Of a stretch of DNA of 11,683 nucleotides, positions 1 to 8,745 are shown one piece after another. Below the pieces are notes generated by a model. It ran no database searches and was not told the DNA's origin. It was given only the letters and a program-made list of their open reading frames with translations. This DNA comes from Usnea hakonensis. Taxonomy: Eukaryota; Ascomycota; Lecanoromycetes; Lecanorales; Parmeliaceae. Each line of letters begins with the position of its first letter. Position 1 is the stretch's first letter. The position numbers were made by a program, and so were the translations under genes. The stretch is from positions 1 to 11,683 of the forward strand of contig BLJB01000546.1 in the NCBI GenBank assembly GCA_013423325.1, read 5' to 3'.

Positions 1-168
1 TATAGATAGTAATATATATATAGAGAAGTAGTAAGGTTTTTCCCTAATAGTATATATATAAGACGATAGTATCAAATAGTTTTCTTACTACGAGTTAATA
101 AGAGTTAAAGGATCCCGTAATTACCTTTCGAAGTTTAGGTAGACACGACGTATAAATTCAAATTCAAA
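1..168 (+). repeat. Dispersed repeat, copy 1 (tail to the right)
   Basis: This stretch is the near-exact reverse complement of 10772-10948. Its inner end, shared with 11624-11683, reads as an A-rich tail on the plus strand: two AAATTC units followed by AAAAA at about 153-169. Tails made of short tandem units plus A-runs are typical of the 3' ends of LINEs and SINEs. The few differences from copy 2 are mostly C/T or G/A, as RIP would produce (for example tttAactcttatTaac here against tttGactcttatCaac in copy 2). The left edge lies at or beyond the window start. The repeat abuts a Copia protease frame at about 171 and seems to interrupt it. An alternative is one arm of a long terminal inverted repeat with copy 2. 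No coding capacity or clear Pol III boxes were recognised. Confidence 0.8.
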
Positions 169-840
169 AAGCTAAGTAGTAATTTCTCTTACTTTAATCT
201 CGATTCCCCTAGAGATAATTTTTATTAAGTAATCTAATTATATTAGCTTACCCTAAAAAATTAGGTTTATAGATAGACTAGAGATATAAAGTATATTATT
301 AAAAATTAGTAGATAACGTTAATTATTAATATTAATTTTAATCTTAATTTTATTTTTATTAACTAGATAGAGAGATCCCCTAATTCCCCTAATTAGCTAA
401 TAGTTCTTACTAGTAGTAAGTATATATATCTTAAAAACTAAATAGTTAGGTATTATATAGACTAAATAGTACGAGTCTAAGCCCTACTTTATTAGGAGCT
501 TAGCGGGTTCTATAAATATAATAATAATAATAATTTCTATAATATAAGATTTAGACTTCTCGTCTTTAGAGAGTATAATAATATAATAGTTATACCTATT
601 ATAGTCCCGATTAATATTAGAATTAAAAGCCGAACCGTCTTTATTAGTAGTATTATAGTAAGTAGGGTTAATATTCTAATAAAGTTTATAAGACTTCTTA
701 TAGTAATTATAGTAATTATAATAATTACTCTTTTAATTATAGCTATTATAATATTTATAATCTCTATCGCCGCGCTATCGCTTATTATTATTATTCTAAC
801 TACGGTTTAAGATTTACTTACGTTAGTTCGTCTTACCCTT

Positions 841-882
841 ATATTTATTACGGGTATAATAGTTCTTTTTATAATTCTAGTA
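841..882 (-). other. Ghost CCHC zinc knuckle in Copia gag
   Basis: Four Tyr codons (TAT or TAC) lie at positions 1, 4, 9 and 14 of a 14-codon stretch, which is exactly the C-x2-C-x4-H-x4-C spacing of a retroelement zinc knuckle. RIP turns TGT/TGC (Cys) and CAT/CAC (His) into TAT/TAC, so all four metal ligands appear to have been lost by the same mutation type. The surrounding residues are Lys, Asn and Arg, as in nucleocapsid proteins. The assignment is an inference from spacing and reading frame. Confidence 0.6.
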
Positions 883-1126
883 GAACTTAATTAAGTATTA
901 AATATAGACTATATCTAGTCCTTTAATTATATCGTCCTAGAGTTTCTCTATTCTAAAAGTAATTATAATATACGCCTCTAGCTATATTACTACTATTTCT
1001 AATATAGATTTAATACGACTAATAGAAAGATTAATTATACTTTAAATAAATTACTATATTATATATTTAAGACTAAAAATAGTATTTCCGTTATTATCTA
1101 TAACTAGATAGATCTAGATATAAATT

Positions 1127-1139
1127 AAGAAGTAGTTTT
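1127..1139. repeat. Target-site duplication of the LINE, left copy
   Basis: The 13 bases AAGAAGTAGTTTT here are repeated exactly at 2416-2428. They bracket the LINE at its tail side. Both copies belong to the Copia gag sequence, and keeping only one of them joins the two gag halves in the same frame. Confidence 0.85.
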
Positions 1140-1155
1140 AATTGATTAATTGATT
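1140..1155 (-). repeat. LINE 3' tail, two octamer units
   Basis: Two copies of AATTGATT (AATCAATT on the element's own strand) lie exactly at the junction with the left target-site duplication. Many LINEs end in short tandem units instead of, or before, poly(A). The unit differs from the hexamer tail of the dispersed repeat at 1-168, so the two belong to different families. Confidence 0.75.
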
Positions 1156-1383
1156 GTATTATACGCCTATACTAGCTACTTGATATAAGCTAATAAAGGT
1201 ACTATTATCGCTAAGCTAGTAGAGCTAGGCGTCGAAGAAACCTAAGGGCGAACCCCTAAATAAAAACTCTAACTAAATAATACGTTTTCTCTCTACTATA
1301 CTCTCGAGGAGTCCTAATATACTACTATATATCTTTCTTCTTCTATACCTCGACTCTTCTAGTCCTTATATTTATTTCCCTTA

Positions 1384-1413
1384 ACCGCCTCGGCCCTTAA
1401 GGGCCGGTGCGGT
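1384..1413. repeat. GC-rich palindrome in the LINE 3' UTR
   Basis: A perfect 16-base palindrome (CGGCCCTTAAGGGCCG, 1391-1406) is extended by outer arms ACCGC and GCGGT (1384-1388 and 1409-1413) across a few unpaired bases. It would fold as a hairpin in the LINE transcript, between the end of the coding region and the tail. A role in recognition by the element's reverse transcriptase is possible but is only an inference from position. Confidence 0.6.
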
Positions 1414-1479
1414 CTTTTCTTCGTACGCCCTTTTTAGGCTTAGTAGTCTCCTCTACCCTAAGGGGTAGTCTTAATTATT

Positions 1480-2415
1480 AAAGTTATTCGCTAGCTAGCT
1501 TAAAGCTATTTAACTAGCCTAAATTAATTATCTATCTTACCGCTATCTGAATCCCTTTAGTCGTAGTTAGTATTATTTAGAAATCCTTGGTACCTATCTC
1601 TATAAGTAGCCGTAGTCTATCTCTATATAATTCTAGATAGAAGAGGAGAATATATTTAATATCCTACTTTTTTTATCTATATATATAGTTAGGGTTAATC
1701 CCTAATACCCTTATTTTATTAAGGAATATATTAAGTCCGATTTTACTACTCCTTATTTAGACGGTAACCGAGCTTTTAGCTTTTTTTAATATCTTATAGT
1801 AATCGAACCTCCTATTATATAAGCCTCCTATCTAAGCGGGGGTTCTTATTATATTCGGAGTTCTTTATTAGTACTTTTTCTATTTCCTTAATCTCTAATT
1901 ATAGAACTAGTCTTATATTTTCCGTCTTATAACGTTAATACTCTAATATTTCTTAATATCTTTAAGTAGGTTAACCTATCCCTTCTTTCTTCTTATACTA
2001 GTAGCTGCTTAATTCTAGCTCTTTTCTTCTAAGGCCTTAAGAGCCTAGGCTTCCTTTTCTACCGCGGGTATAGGCCTTAGCTTCCTCCTTCTACCTCTAC
2101 TAGTCTAGAGGTATCGGGCGATTTGTTCGTTACCCTCTCTCGTAGCGGCGTAGGTACCTTATAGGGCCTAATATTATAGTACTAGCTTATCTAGCTAGTA
2201 TTCTAATAGGGGTATTAATATTTCCGCCTTTAGAACTAGAATAGGTATAGCCCTATATACCCCGATTACTTTGCGGAGATACTCGTTTTATATCTTGGCC
2301 AGCTTCTCGGAGGGCTTCCGGGAGAATCCCTCAGTCCCGCGAGGATAGTGCCAGATCGGTGCTGCGAACGTTAACATCGGGCGCACGACCATACTATATA
2401 CCGTGCGACACCTGG
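1480..2415 (-). pseudogene. LINE reverse transcriptase C-terminal part, RIP-inactivated
   Basis: This is the C-terminal end of the pol protein of a fungal LINE, which copies the element's RNA at the target site. The minus strand shows, in order: VYSMVVRPMLTFAAPIWHYP (about 2330-2400), the thumb-side motif of Tad1/I-type reverse transcriptases; AKI-stop-NEYLRKVIGVYRA (about 2240-2300), matching the family pattern LAKIQNKCLRKVTGAYKA; AKSSVTV-stop-IRSSKIGLNIFLN (about 1735-1800); a Cys/His finger remnant with ILLFY near 1640; and RDRLRLLIEIGTKDF followed by TKGIQIAVR (about 1535-1620), a match to the conserved C-terminus. In-frame stops are TAA/TAG at positions where relatives carry Gln or Trp. 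Frame changes between blocks indicate a few indels or reading shifts. The N-terminal catalytic palm is absent because of 5' truncation. No separate RNase H domain was identified. Confidence 0.85.
2290..2415. other. RIP-spared island at the LINE 5' end
   Basis: About 125 bases keep normal GC content and many CA and TG dinucleotides, whereas the DNA on both sides has almost none. The island lies wholly inside the LINE and its right edge coincides with the insertion junction at 2415/2416. The LINE reading frame continues from the island into the mutated part, so it is the same element and not a separate insert. Confidence 0.8.
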
Positions 2416-2428
2416 AAGAAGTAGTTTT
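2416..2428. repeat. Target-site duplication of the LINE, right copy
   Basis: This is an exact 13-base match to 1127-1139, at the 5' (truncated) end of the LINE. It encodes part of the gag stretch KNYF on the minus strand. Confidence 0.85.
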
Positions 2429-3000
2429 TATACTTCTTATTAAAACTAATATAGAAGAGGAAGATAAGAAGATTCTTATTAAAGTCTAATTTATTATATA
2501 TATTAAGAATATTATTATATAGTTCCTTAAATTTCCCGATATATTTAATAATAGTCTAATAGTCTAAAAGTTTAAAAGATAGTAATTAGTAGTAGTAATT
2601 ATTAAAGATTCTAGTCCCCTTAAACTTATAATCTATTTAAATAGTAATCTAGAGGAGATAGGTATTAATAGCGTTTTCCTTATAATCATTATAATAGTTA
2701 ATATCTAGGCTACTAAATATTATATTATAAGCTAGAAAATACTTATTTTTCTACTTATTAAAATAGTCCTTATAGCTAGTATTATTAATTTTAGAAATTA
2801 AGACGAGTTCTTAGCCTTCTATATATCTATTATTAATAATAATAATTTAATTAATATGAGTCTAAATAATTTTAGCTAGAAATACTAATTAGATAGTAAT
2901 AATATATTTCTATAATATTAAGATAATTAGTTATATCCTTATTTTTTATTTTTATATCTAGTATCCTTTAGGGTTTTTAAACTTCTTAATCTTTAGTAAA
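2416..3000 (-). pseudogene. Copia gag, N-terminal and central part, RIP-inactivated
   Basis: This is the upstream half of the Copia gag (capsid) gene. From about 2880 down to 2416 a single minus-strand frame carries about one TAA/TAG stop per 15-20 codons. Near its end it reads TIIKYIGKFKELYNNILNI, then NKLDFNKNLLIFLFYISFNK and KYKNYF. This fits the gag-polypeptide (UBN2-type) pattern of a conserved Y-x-x-x-F-x-x-L helix followed by LL-x-x-L-P-x-x-Y. At KNYF the frame is cut by the LINE and resumes at 1128 on its other side in the same register. The start is not determined: ATG codons have been erased with other TG sites, and the frame could begin anywhere between about 2880 and 3000. No PBS or 5' LTR was recognised upstream. 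Confidence 0.7.
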
Positions 3001-3966
3001 GATAATACCCTTATTAATTCGTACTCTATAGTTTAATAATAATAAAGTATATAAAAATTTAACTTTAAAGCTAAATAAATTAATATCGCTATATATTAAA
3101 AGTATTAATTTATTAGTAGAAAAACTAGAAGTTAGTAGAGTAGATACTCTAGATTTAGATAGATAATATATATCTTACTCGTATTTTAGGGCCTTCTAGA
3201 TAGATTTATTAAGATAATTTAGAAGTTAAATAGTAGTATATCTATAAGATTCCCCCTTTTTAATAATACTATAGATATTAAGTTTACAATAGTAGCGAGG
3301 GAAGTCTTATATAAATATCTAATATTATTAGTATTTATATAGTTAATCTTATTTAGTAATATAGTAGATTCTATCTACTTTTTTATAATTAATAATAATT
3401 TAAACTTTCTACTTAGAAGTTAGAATATAGAAGGAATAGTAATATATACTAGTCGAAATCTAGAAGTATAATAAATTATATATAATATATATAGATCTTC
3501 TAATCTTATAAAATAAAGTTTAGAGTATATATATTAATTCTAAAGTTTAGCTAAAGGTACTATTTCTATCTATTATTAGTATATCCCTAAAAAAAGATTA
3601 TATTTAATATTATATATATTTATTCTATTTTTTTACTTTTTCGAAACGTTCTTCTTTATTTACGACTTTACGCGTTACTATTTCTAAAGGTAATAGTAAT
3701 AATTAGCGTAAAGTTAGTAGAAATTTAAATAAAGGCGAGGCCTACTAAAGTTATATAATTAGTAGTTCGCTCGCTATTAGTATTTAATAATTATAATAGC
3801 GACTCGATAATTATAGTTAGAATAATAATTAAATATTAAGATTAACTAACTCCTAATTTAATATAGTAAATAGTTAGGCTAGAAGCTCTAATAGTAAAAT
3901 CTATATATCTTATCTATAAATTAATAGTAGAATTAATAGTATAGTATTAGTAATAGTACTTTTTAA
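3001..3966. other. RIP-saturated stretch, no gene identified
   Basis: This stretch is A+T rich with almost no CA or TG (ttacaat near 3287 is an exception). It lies upstream of the Copia gag and should contain that element's leader and 5' LTR if they survive, but no LTR ends, primer-binding site or second LTR copy could be matched. A minus-strand frame at about 2830-3300 has few stops but resembles no family I know and is out of register with gag. Confidence 0.5.
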
Positions 3967-4360
3967 CTAAACTTATTAGAAAGAGATTATAAGAAAGAAC
4001 TAGTAATATAAAAATAGTTTATAATTAGCTATCTAGTATTTTTTTAGATTTAATAATAGTCTAAGCGGCTTTTAGATAGTAGTTTAATAGTAGTAGTATC
4101 TTTCGACTTATTTTAAAATATTAGAATAGATAGTTATAAGAGATTATCTAGAATAATTAGTAAAATAAAACTAACTTTTTACTTTTATAATTAATTATTT
4201 AGAGTTTTAGGGGTACGTAAGCTATTTAATTTAATTAGACTACTTAGTAACTTAATAGTACTAAAAATAAATAAAGTAGATATAATCTTAGATACTTTTA
4301 AGCCTTATAATAGTAATATAGAGTAGGCGAGTATAGTTTATATAATTTAGATAATCTAAA
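3967..4360 (+). pseudogene. Weak plus-strand reading frame, unknown product
   Basis: One plus-strand frame shows long stretches between TAA/TAG stops, including RIDSYKRLSRIISKIKLTF and VRKLFNLIRLLSNLIVLKIN. No TGA occurs, though this means little where TG is depleted. The composition is amphipathic with regularly spaced Leu/Ile, Lys and Arg. No family motif is visible and neither end can be fixed. It may be a second RIP-inactivated transposon gene or chance openness in A-rich sequence. Confidence 0.25.
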
Positions 4361-4770
4361 AAAACTCTATAGAGTTATAATAATATCTAATTAGTATAAT
4401 CTATAGGCGGAATAATATCTTTTAGTAGATAATTATTAACTAATACTAGTATATAATCTAATTATAGCTAAGCTAAAGGTTATAGTATAATTTATATATT
4501 TTTAGAATTAAATTAATCTCTATATTCTTTTTATAGCCTAGTAGACTATACCTAGTATAGTATTAATTTTTATATTTAGATATATCCTAATTAATAGATA
4601 ATATAGCTAGTAGTTCGTTTAGCCCTTTCTAGAACTCTTATTATAAGCTAGTAGGTATAATATAAAGCGAAAGGATTACTAAAATAATACCTTATAATCC
4701 GGGCTTATAACCTATTAAAAGTAGGTATATAGAATACTTATTAAGTTTATTAATTAGTTATTAGAAGTAT
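4361..4770. other. RIP-saturated stretch, nothing identified
   Basis: No gene was recognised. A TCCGGG motif at 4698-4703 with a nearby ATACTTA resembles, in inverted orientation, the CCCGGA and AAGTACTTA elements at 9332-9390. It could mark the left side of a hAT-like element, but the match is short and gapped. Confidence 0.4.
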
Positions 4771-4775
4771 AAGAA

Positions 4776-4865
4776 ATGTGCAAGACTATTTATAAAATAC
4801 TAAGGCGCCAAGGTTACGTAACGAAGTCACGTGACTCGGCAAACCTTCCTATTTTGACAATTACT
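4776..4865. other. RIP-spared island at the 3' end of the 585-codon frame
   Basis: About 90 bases with normal CA and TG content stand inside saturated DNA. The island covers the last dozen codons and TGA stop of the minus-strand frame (4827-4829) and about 50 bases beyond. It includes the palindrome GTCACGTGAC at 4826-4835, which overlaps the stop codon and contains a CACGTG E-box core. Confidence 0.75.
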
Positions 4866-6581
4866 CTATCTTTCGACTTTTATATATTATATTATAAGAC
4901 CTTTAATATATTATCCTTATTTATTAATATAGATATTAAGGTCTAAACTATTAAAATTAATATTAGTTATACTTAATATTAAGATTATATTAATTATATT
5001 AATTATATTTTAGAAGTTAGTTCTCCCTTTAAACTAGATTAGATATATTTATCTTAATTCTCTTTTTAAGATCTTAGATAGCCTTTCCGCTTTTCTTAAT
5101 TATTAGTTATTTAAGATCTCTTCTAGTCTCTTTTTTTTTAGAAATATTATCTTCTATCTATTCTCTATTTAAATTAAAACTAAAATAGATTAAATTATTA
5201 TTAAGGACTCTTTATATTATTTAGAGATATTCTCTCTCTTTTATTTAAAGTATTCTATTTTCTATTAGTAGACTCGATAATCTAAGCTCTATATTTTATA
5301 ATTATCTTAATAGACTATATAATATTTTTATCTCTAGTTCTAATAGTTTTTAATAAGATAAGTTTTAATCTAGTATTTATATTTTATTAATCTCTAATAT
5401 AACTCCTATAAATAGCTATACTACTAATATTAGTAGTACTACTTTAATCTACTTACTATCTTCTATTTTTCATAGTAGAGTAGTTAACTATTCTCTATTA
5501 TATTTTTTATTATTAATCTATTTATCTCTTTAAAACTTTTAATTTTAACTAGAAATATAAAGTATTTTTTAATCTCTCTATTTATCTTCTTTTTTTATAT
5601 AAATAGAGGCTATTCTACTTTTATTATTTCTAGTTTAAAATAGAAAATACTATTCTCTTATTTTAGCTTTTTAATATAAGCCCCTTAATCTTTATTATTA
5701 AATATATTAATTTTTACTAAGTTAATAACTACTATAAAAGAAGGTTTAAAAATATAGACCAAAAAATAATTTGTTTAAATTATTTTAGTATTCTTTTTTA
5801 TTACCCTTTTTATCTCCCTTAAAGCTATATATAGAATAATACCCCTATTTTAAAAGCGCCTTACTATAATAATAGAGCCTATTAAGGCTCTATTATTCTA
5901 AAATATATTTTTAAACTATATTAATATAGTATATTTAATCTTCTTTCTCTTCTTTTTATTTTTTATTCTAATTATTATCCTTTTTTTATTAGTATTCCCC
6001 GCTATGATATATAAGGATAATATTATTAAATATAATTACTTATAGATAAATAATCTAATAATATTACTAGTTACCTTTTAAACCTAGAATTATTATAATA
6101 TTAGGGGTAAATCTTTAATTAGTTATTTCTCTATCTACTTTTAGATCTCTTTTTATTTAACTTTAATTAATTCTATATATTTATTTACTAGCTAGATTAC
6201 TATCTTAAATAATCTAAATTTCTATTTATTAAGATTTTCAAATAATATATTTTTTATAATTTCTACTATATTTTTAATTAATTAGTTTATTCTTTTAATA
6301 TAGTTATATTTATAACCTTTCTCCTTCTATTTTATACTATTTTCTATAATCTTTATTATCTTTTTATTTAATCTCCCTATCCTCTTTATTATATCTATAT
6401 ATATAGTTAACGCGTATCTATCTTCCTCTTCTATATTATCTTTAGTATTATATTACCTTCTTTTAACTTTTATTAACTTCTCCTCTTAGTTCTTAACTAT
6501 ACTCGTTATAACCTTTATATTAGAGGTCTCTAGAGCCCCGTAGGGGCCCTAGTAGATATGTTCGCAATTCGTGGTCGCCAT
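4827..6581 (-). pseudogene. Unrecognised 585-codon reading frame, RIP-inactivated
   Basis: ATG at 6581-6579 and TGA at 4829-4827 are in the same register, 1755 bases apart. Blocks read along the whole length stay in that frame, so no net indel has occurred. All internal stops are TAA or TAG, fitting former Gln or Trp codons. The protein starts MATTNCEHIY and is strongly hydrophilic. Residues about 15-170 are rich in Lys, Glu and Ile/Asn and look helical (for example KRIGRLNKKIIKIIENS). A very basic patch KKRIIIRIKNKKKRKKIK lies near residues 190-215. The C-terminal third is rich in Tyr and in stops that were probably Gln, suggesting a Gln-rich coiled coil. It ends SNCQNRKVCRVT. No DDE, reverse transcriptase, integrase or protease motif was seen. 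The first ~25 bases and last ~35 bases of the frame are RIP-free while the body is saturated. It is divergent from the hAT remnant at 6640-8745 and may be a second gene of that element, a gag-like protein or a duplicated host gene; I cannot decide. Confidence 0.65.
5868..5897. repeat. Perfect inverted repeat inside the 585-codon frame
   Basis: Arms AATAATAGAGCC (5868-5879) and GGCTCTATTATT (5886-5897) are exact reverse complements around a 6-base spacer. It lies within the coding frame, so it may be chance in TA-rich DNA, but the GAGCC core gives it more specificity than pure A/T stems. Confidence 0.5.
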
Positions 6582-6590
6582 TTCGAATAT
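6556..6590. other. RIP-spared patch over the start of the 585-codon frame
   Basis: A short patch keeps ATG, GCA, TGG and CCA words in an otherwise CA/TG-free setting. It covers the minus-strand ATG (6579-6581) and about eight codons after it, plus a few bases upstream. The first in-frame stop lies just inside the saturated part (a TAG about 10 codons in). Confidence 0.7.
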
Positions 6591-6639
6591 TAATTTTCTA
6601 ATATTATAGATATTATTAAATTTTTTTTAGCTTATAAAT

Positions 6640-8541
6640 CTTTTAATACGAGTTTATATTATCGACTTATATACTAATAGAACGCTAATAGAGCGAGAGT
6701 ATATAGTAAGATTTATACTATAGATTAGTAATAGGAAATATAAAATAAATTATTTAATAACTTTATTATTATTTCTATTATATTAGTATTAGATAAAACC
6801 TATCTCTTATATATATATAGGGACTAATATATTTAGCTAGCTTATATTATAATTAAGAACCTTTAATAAGATATATAACGCGCGTATAATAGATTAGGTA
6901 TAATAATTCTAGATATAATTCTAATTATTATAAAAAAAAGAATTAGGGTGGAAATCTACTATTACGCCTTAAAAATTATAATTAAAGGTAAATTCTTATA
7001 TATTTATAATATTTTATTTATTAATAAAGGATATTTAATAATTAAAGACTACTCTAAATATAATATAAATATATAATATATAGATAGTCTAATTTAAAGG
7101 TATTATCTAATACTAGTTATTATAATACTTAATTATAAAGAGTAAGTAATAATTACTTTAATTTTAATTAATAAATATTATTTTATATATATAGTTCTAC
7201 TTATAGAAAGGGAGTAATTATACCCCCTAATTCCTTATCCTAAATAGATACCTAAGCGTATAACTAAATAATTAAGATTATAAAAGGGGTATACTATAGC
7301 GATATTAAAATATTTATAAAATATAGTAATTTATAATTATTATCTTTTTATTAATAATTATTTCGCTATTAATATCTATTAGTTATAAAATTTTAATATA
7401 CTTTACTCTTTAATAGTTAAAGAATTTATAAATTATCTATTAAATTAGTAGCTTAAATATATTAAAATAATAAAAATTAAAAAGGAGATATATAATATTA
7501 TTAATATCTACTTTTAGGCGATCCTAAAATATACTAATCTAAAATATATTATATTTTTAAATAAAAAGATCTAGTAGATAAGGGAAAATAGCTAGATCCT
7601 ATAAAGAATAATAATAGTTACTTTTATATTAATACTAATTAAATTAAATCTAAATATATTATATATAAATTAGATTATATTAATAAAATATTATTCTTAT
7701 AATAATAATATTATTTAATATCTATTTATAGCCCTAGCCTAGATTAATTTATTAAAAGAAGTTTTCTATTTATATAGACCTCTAAATAAAATAATAAATA
7801 AAAGTTATTTTAATTTCCTAAAATTTTATAATATTAGTTATATAATTAAAATAATATAATTATTTAGCCTACCTAATAGATTAATTATTTAAATAAGGGA
7901 AAAAATATATATTAAGTTCTTTAAAAATTATTATACTCGAATAAATAAGTATAATAATTATATTAAATAAATTATATAATATAATATTATATATATTAAG
8001 ATAATTATAATATATAATCTAATTATATATTAAAATACTAAAATCTTACTACTTATAATATAGAGAGTATAAGAGGAAGGGAAAAAGACTAAGGTAGAAA
8101 TTCCTTTAAATCTAGATACTTTAAAATAATAGGCGAATAATAAAGGGCGTAATATTATAAAGTAAATCTATTATTATAATAGTTACTATTAGTAAATAGT
8201 AAAGATTATAGCCGAATAATTAAAATTAGATAGTTTTCTAAAAGCTCTAATTACCTTTATTTAAATAGATTAAATAAAATCGGGATTATATTATCTAACT
8301 AATAGGGATAAAGATATTAATATATATAAAGTAGATTATAGATAAATAAAATAATATCTAGTTTATTTTTTTTATTAATTATACTTTAATTTAGTAATAA
8401 GAAGAAAGAGCTAAAAGAAAGTAATAATAAATTTACTTAATATTAGATATTAAATATTTTAATTATTATTCTAATTATTAGATTTATTAATTATATTAAT
8501 AAAGTTTAATATTAATATAATTATTAAAGTTAAATATTAAG
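6640..8541 (+). pseudogene. Probable body of a hAT transposase, heavily RIP-damaged
   Basis: This A-rich plus-strand stretch precedes a recognisable hAT C-terminal motif and has the right size for the rest of such a transposase (about 600 codons). A plus-strand frame from about 7422 to 8530 has fairly few stops, but it is not in register with the C-terminal motif, so at least one frameshift or an intron must be assumed. I could not identify the N-terminal BED finger or the catalytic Asp/Glu positions. The assignment rests on adjacency and strand only. Confidence 0.35.
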
Positions 8542-8745
8542 GATACTAGGGATAATATTCTATTAGTTTAATAATATATTAAGGAATAATATTTACTCCT
8601 AAATTATATTATTTATAATATATTTACTATATTAATAGCTAGTATAGAAGTAGAGCGTTTATTCTCTATAATATTATAATTATATAAATATAAAATATAC
8701 TAGTTCTATAATATATTCCGGGCTATAGTCTTATTATATAAATTT
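8542..8745 (+). pseudogene. hAT transposase C-terminal dimerisation domain remnant
   Basis: In one plus-strand frame, two consecutive TAA stops (probable former Gln codons) and KE-stop-YLLLNYI are followed by IFTILIASIEVERLFS at 8620-8667, then by IFRAIVLLYKF ending at 8745. The hAT dimerisation domain has the pattern (WW)-x(n)-YP-x-L-x(n)-IP-x-S-x-x-x-ERLFS, followed by a conserved segment ending in a hydrophobic Leu/Lys run, and the order and spacing fit. hAT transposases cut and paste the element using DDE-type chemistry, and this domain mediates oligomerisation. Stops TAA/TAG inside the domain show it is dead. The related sequences I have in mind are fungal hAT proteins; the subfamily is not assigned. 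Confidence 0.6.

Larger units (their letters stand above)
171..1139 (-). pseudogene. Copia gag C-terminal part and protease, RIP-inactivated
   Basis: This is the downstream half of a Ty1/Copia polyprotein on the minus strand. One frame runs through the whole stretch with only TAA/TAG stops, which fit mutated Gln or Trp codons. In order it shows: the end of gag (about 900-1139); a CCHC zinc-knuckle ghost at 841-882; a low-complexity Asn/Tyr-rich linker (about 540-840); an LDS triad at about 467-480 in the place of the protease active site; and at about 241-300 the stretch NNILYISSLSINLIF, which fits the NNVLYVPGLSVNLIS-type motif that follows the protease in Copia elements. In an intact element this part would give RNA-binding nucleocapsid and the aspartic protease. 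The frame breaks off at dispersed repeat copy 1; integrase and reverse transcriptase would lie beyond the window. Its upstream half is at 2416-3000, separated by the LINE. The family call is firm; exact domain limits are approximate. Confidence 0.75.
1140..2415 (-). mobile_element. 5'-truncated Tad1-type LINE
   Basis: A non-LTR retrotransposon on the minus strand, about 1.28 kb long, inserted in a Copia gag gene. It has the three expected hallmarks: a 13-bp target-site duplication on both sides (1127-1139 and 2416-2428), a 3' tail of tandem octamers (1140-1155), and 5' truncation, since the sequence begins inside the reverse-transcriptase region with no ORF1 or endonuclease. The coding part ends near 1480, leaving a 3' UTR of about 330 bases that contains a strong palindrome. 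RIP damage is lighter than in the Copia flanks: scattered TG/CA sites remain along the body, and the last 120 bases at the 5' end are nearly untouched. This suggests a younger insertion. Confidence 0.85.

Noticed and set aside
301..360. TA-rich and ATT-rich stretches as microsatellites or replication origin
   Set aside because: TA-rich words are the normal product of RIP throughout the window; nothing sets this part aside.
540..840. Asn/Tyr-rich minus-strand translation as a separate gene
   Set aside because: It is in the same frame as the Copia gag upstream and the protease downstream, so it is the low-complexity linker of that polyprotein.
6535..6547. GCCCC-GTA-GGGGC inverted repeat as a terminator or transposon end
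   Set aside because: It lies within the coding frame near residues 12-16 of the 585-codon frame and has no run or partner that would support either role.
4776..6590. Tc1/mariner-like element bounded by the two spared islands
   Set aside because: The spacing of about 1.8 kb fits, but the island sequences are not inverted repeats of each other and the frame between them shows no DDE-type motif.
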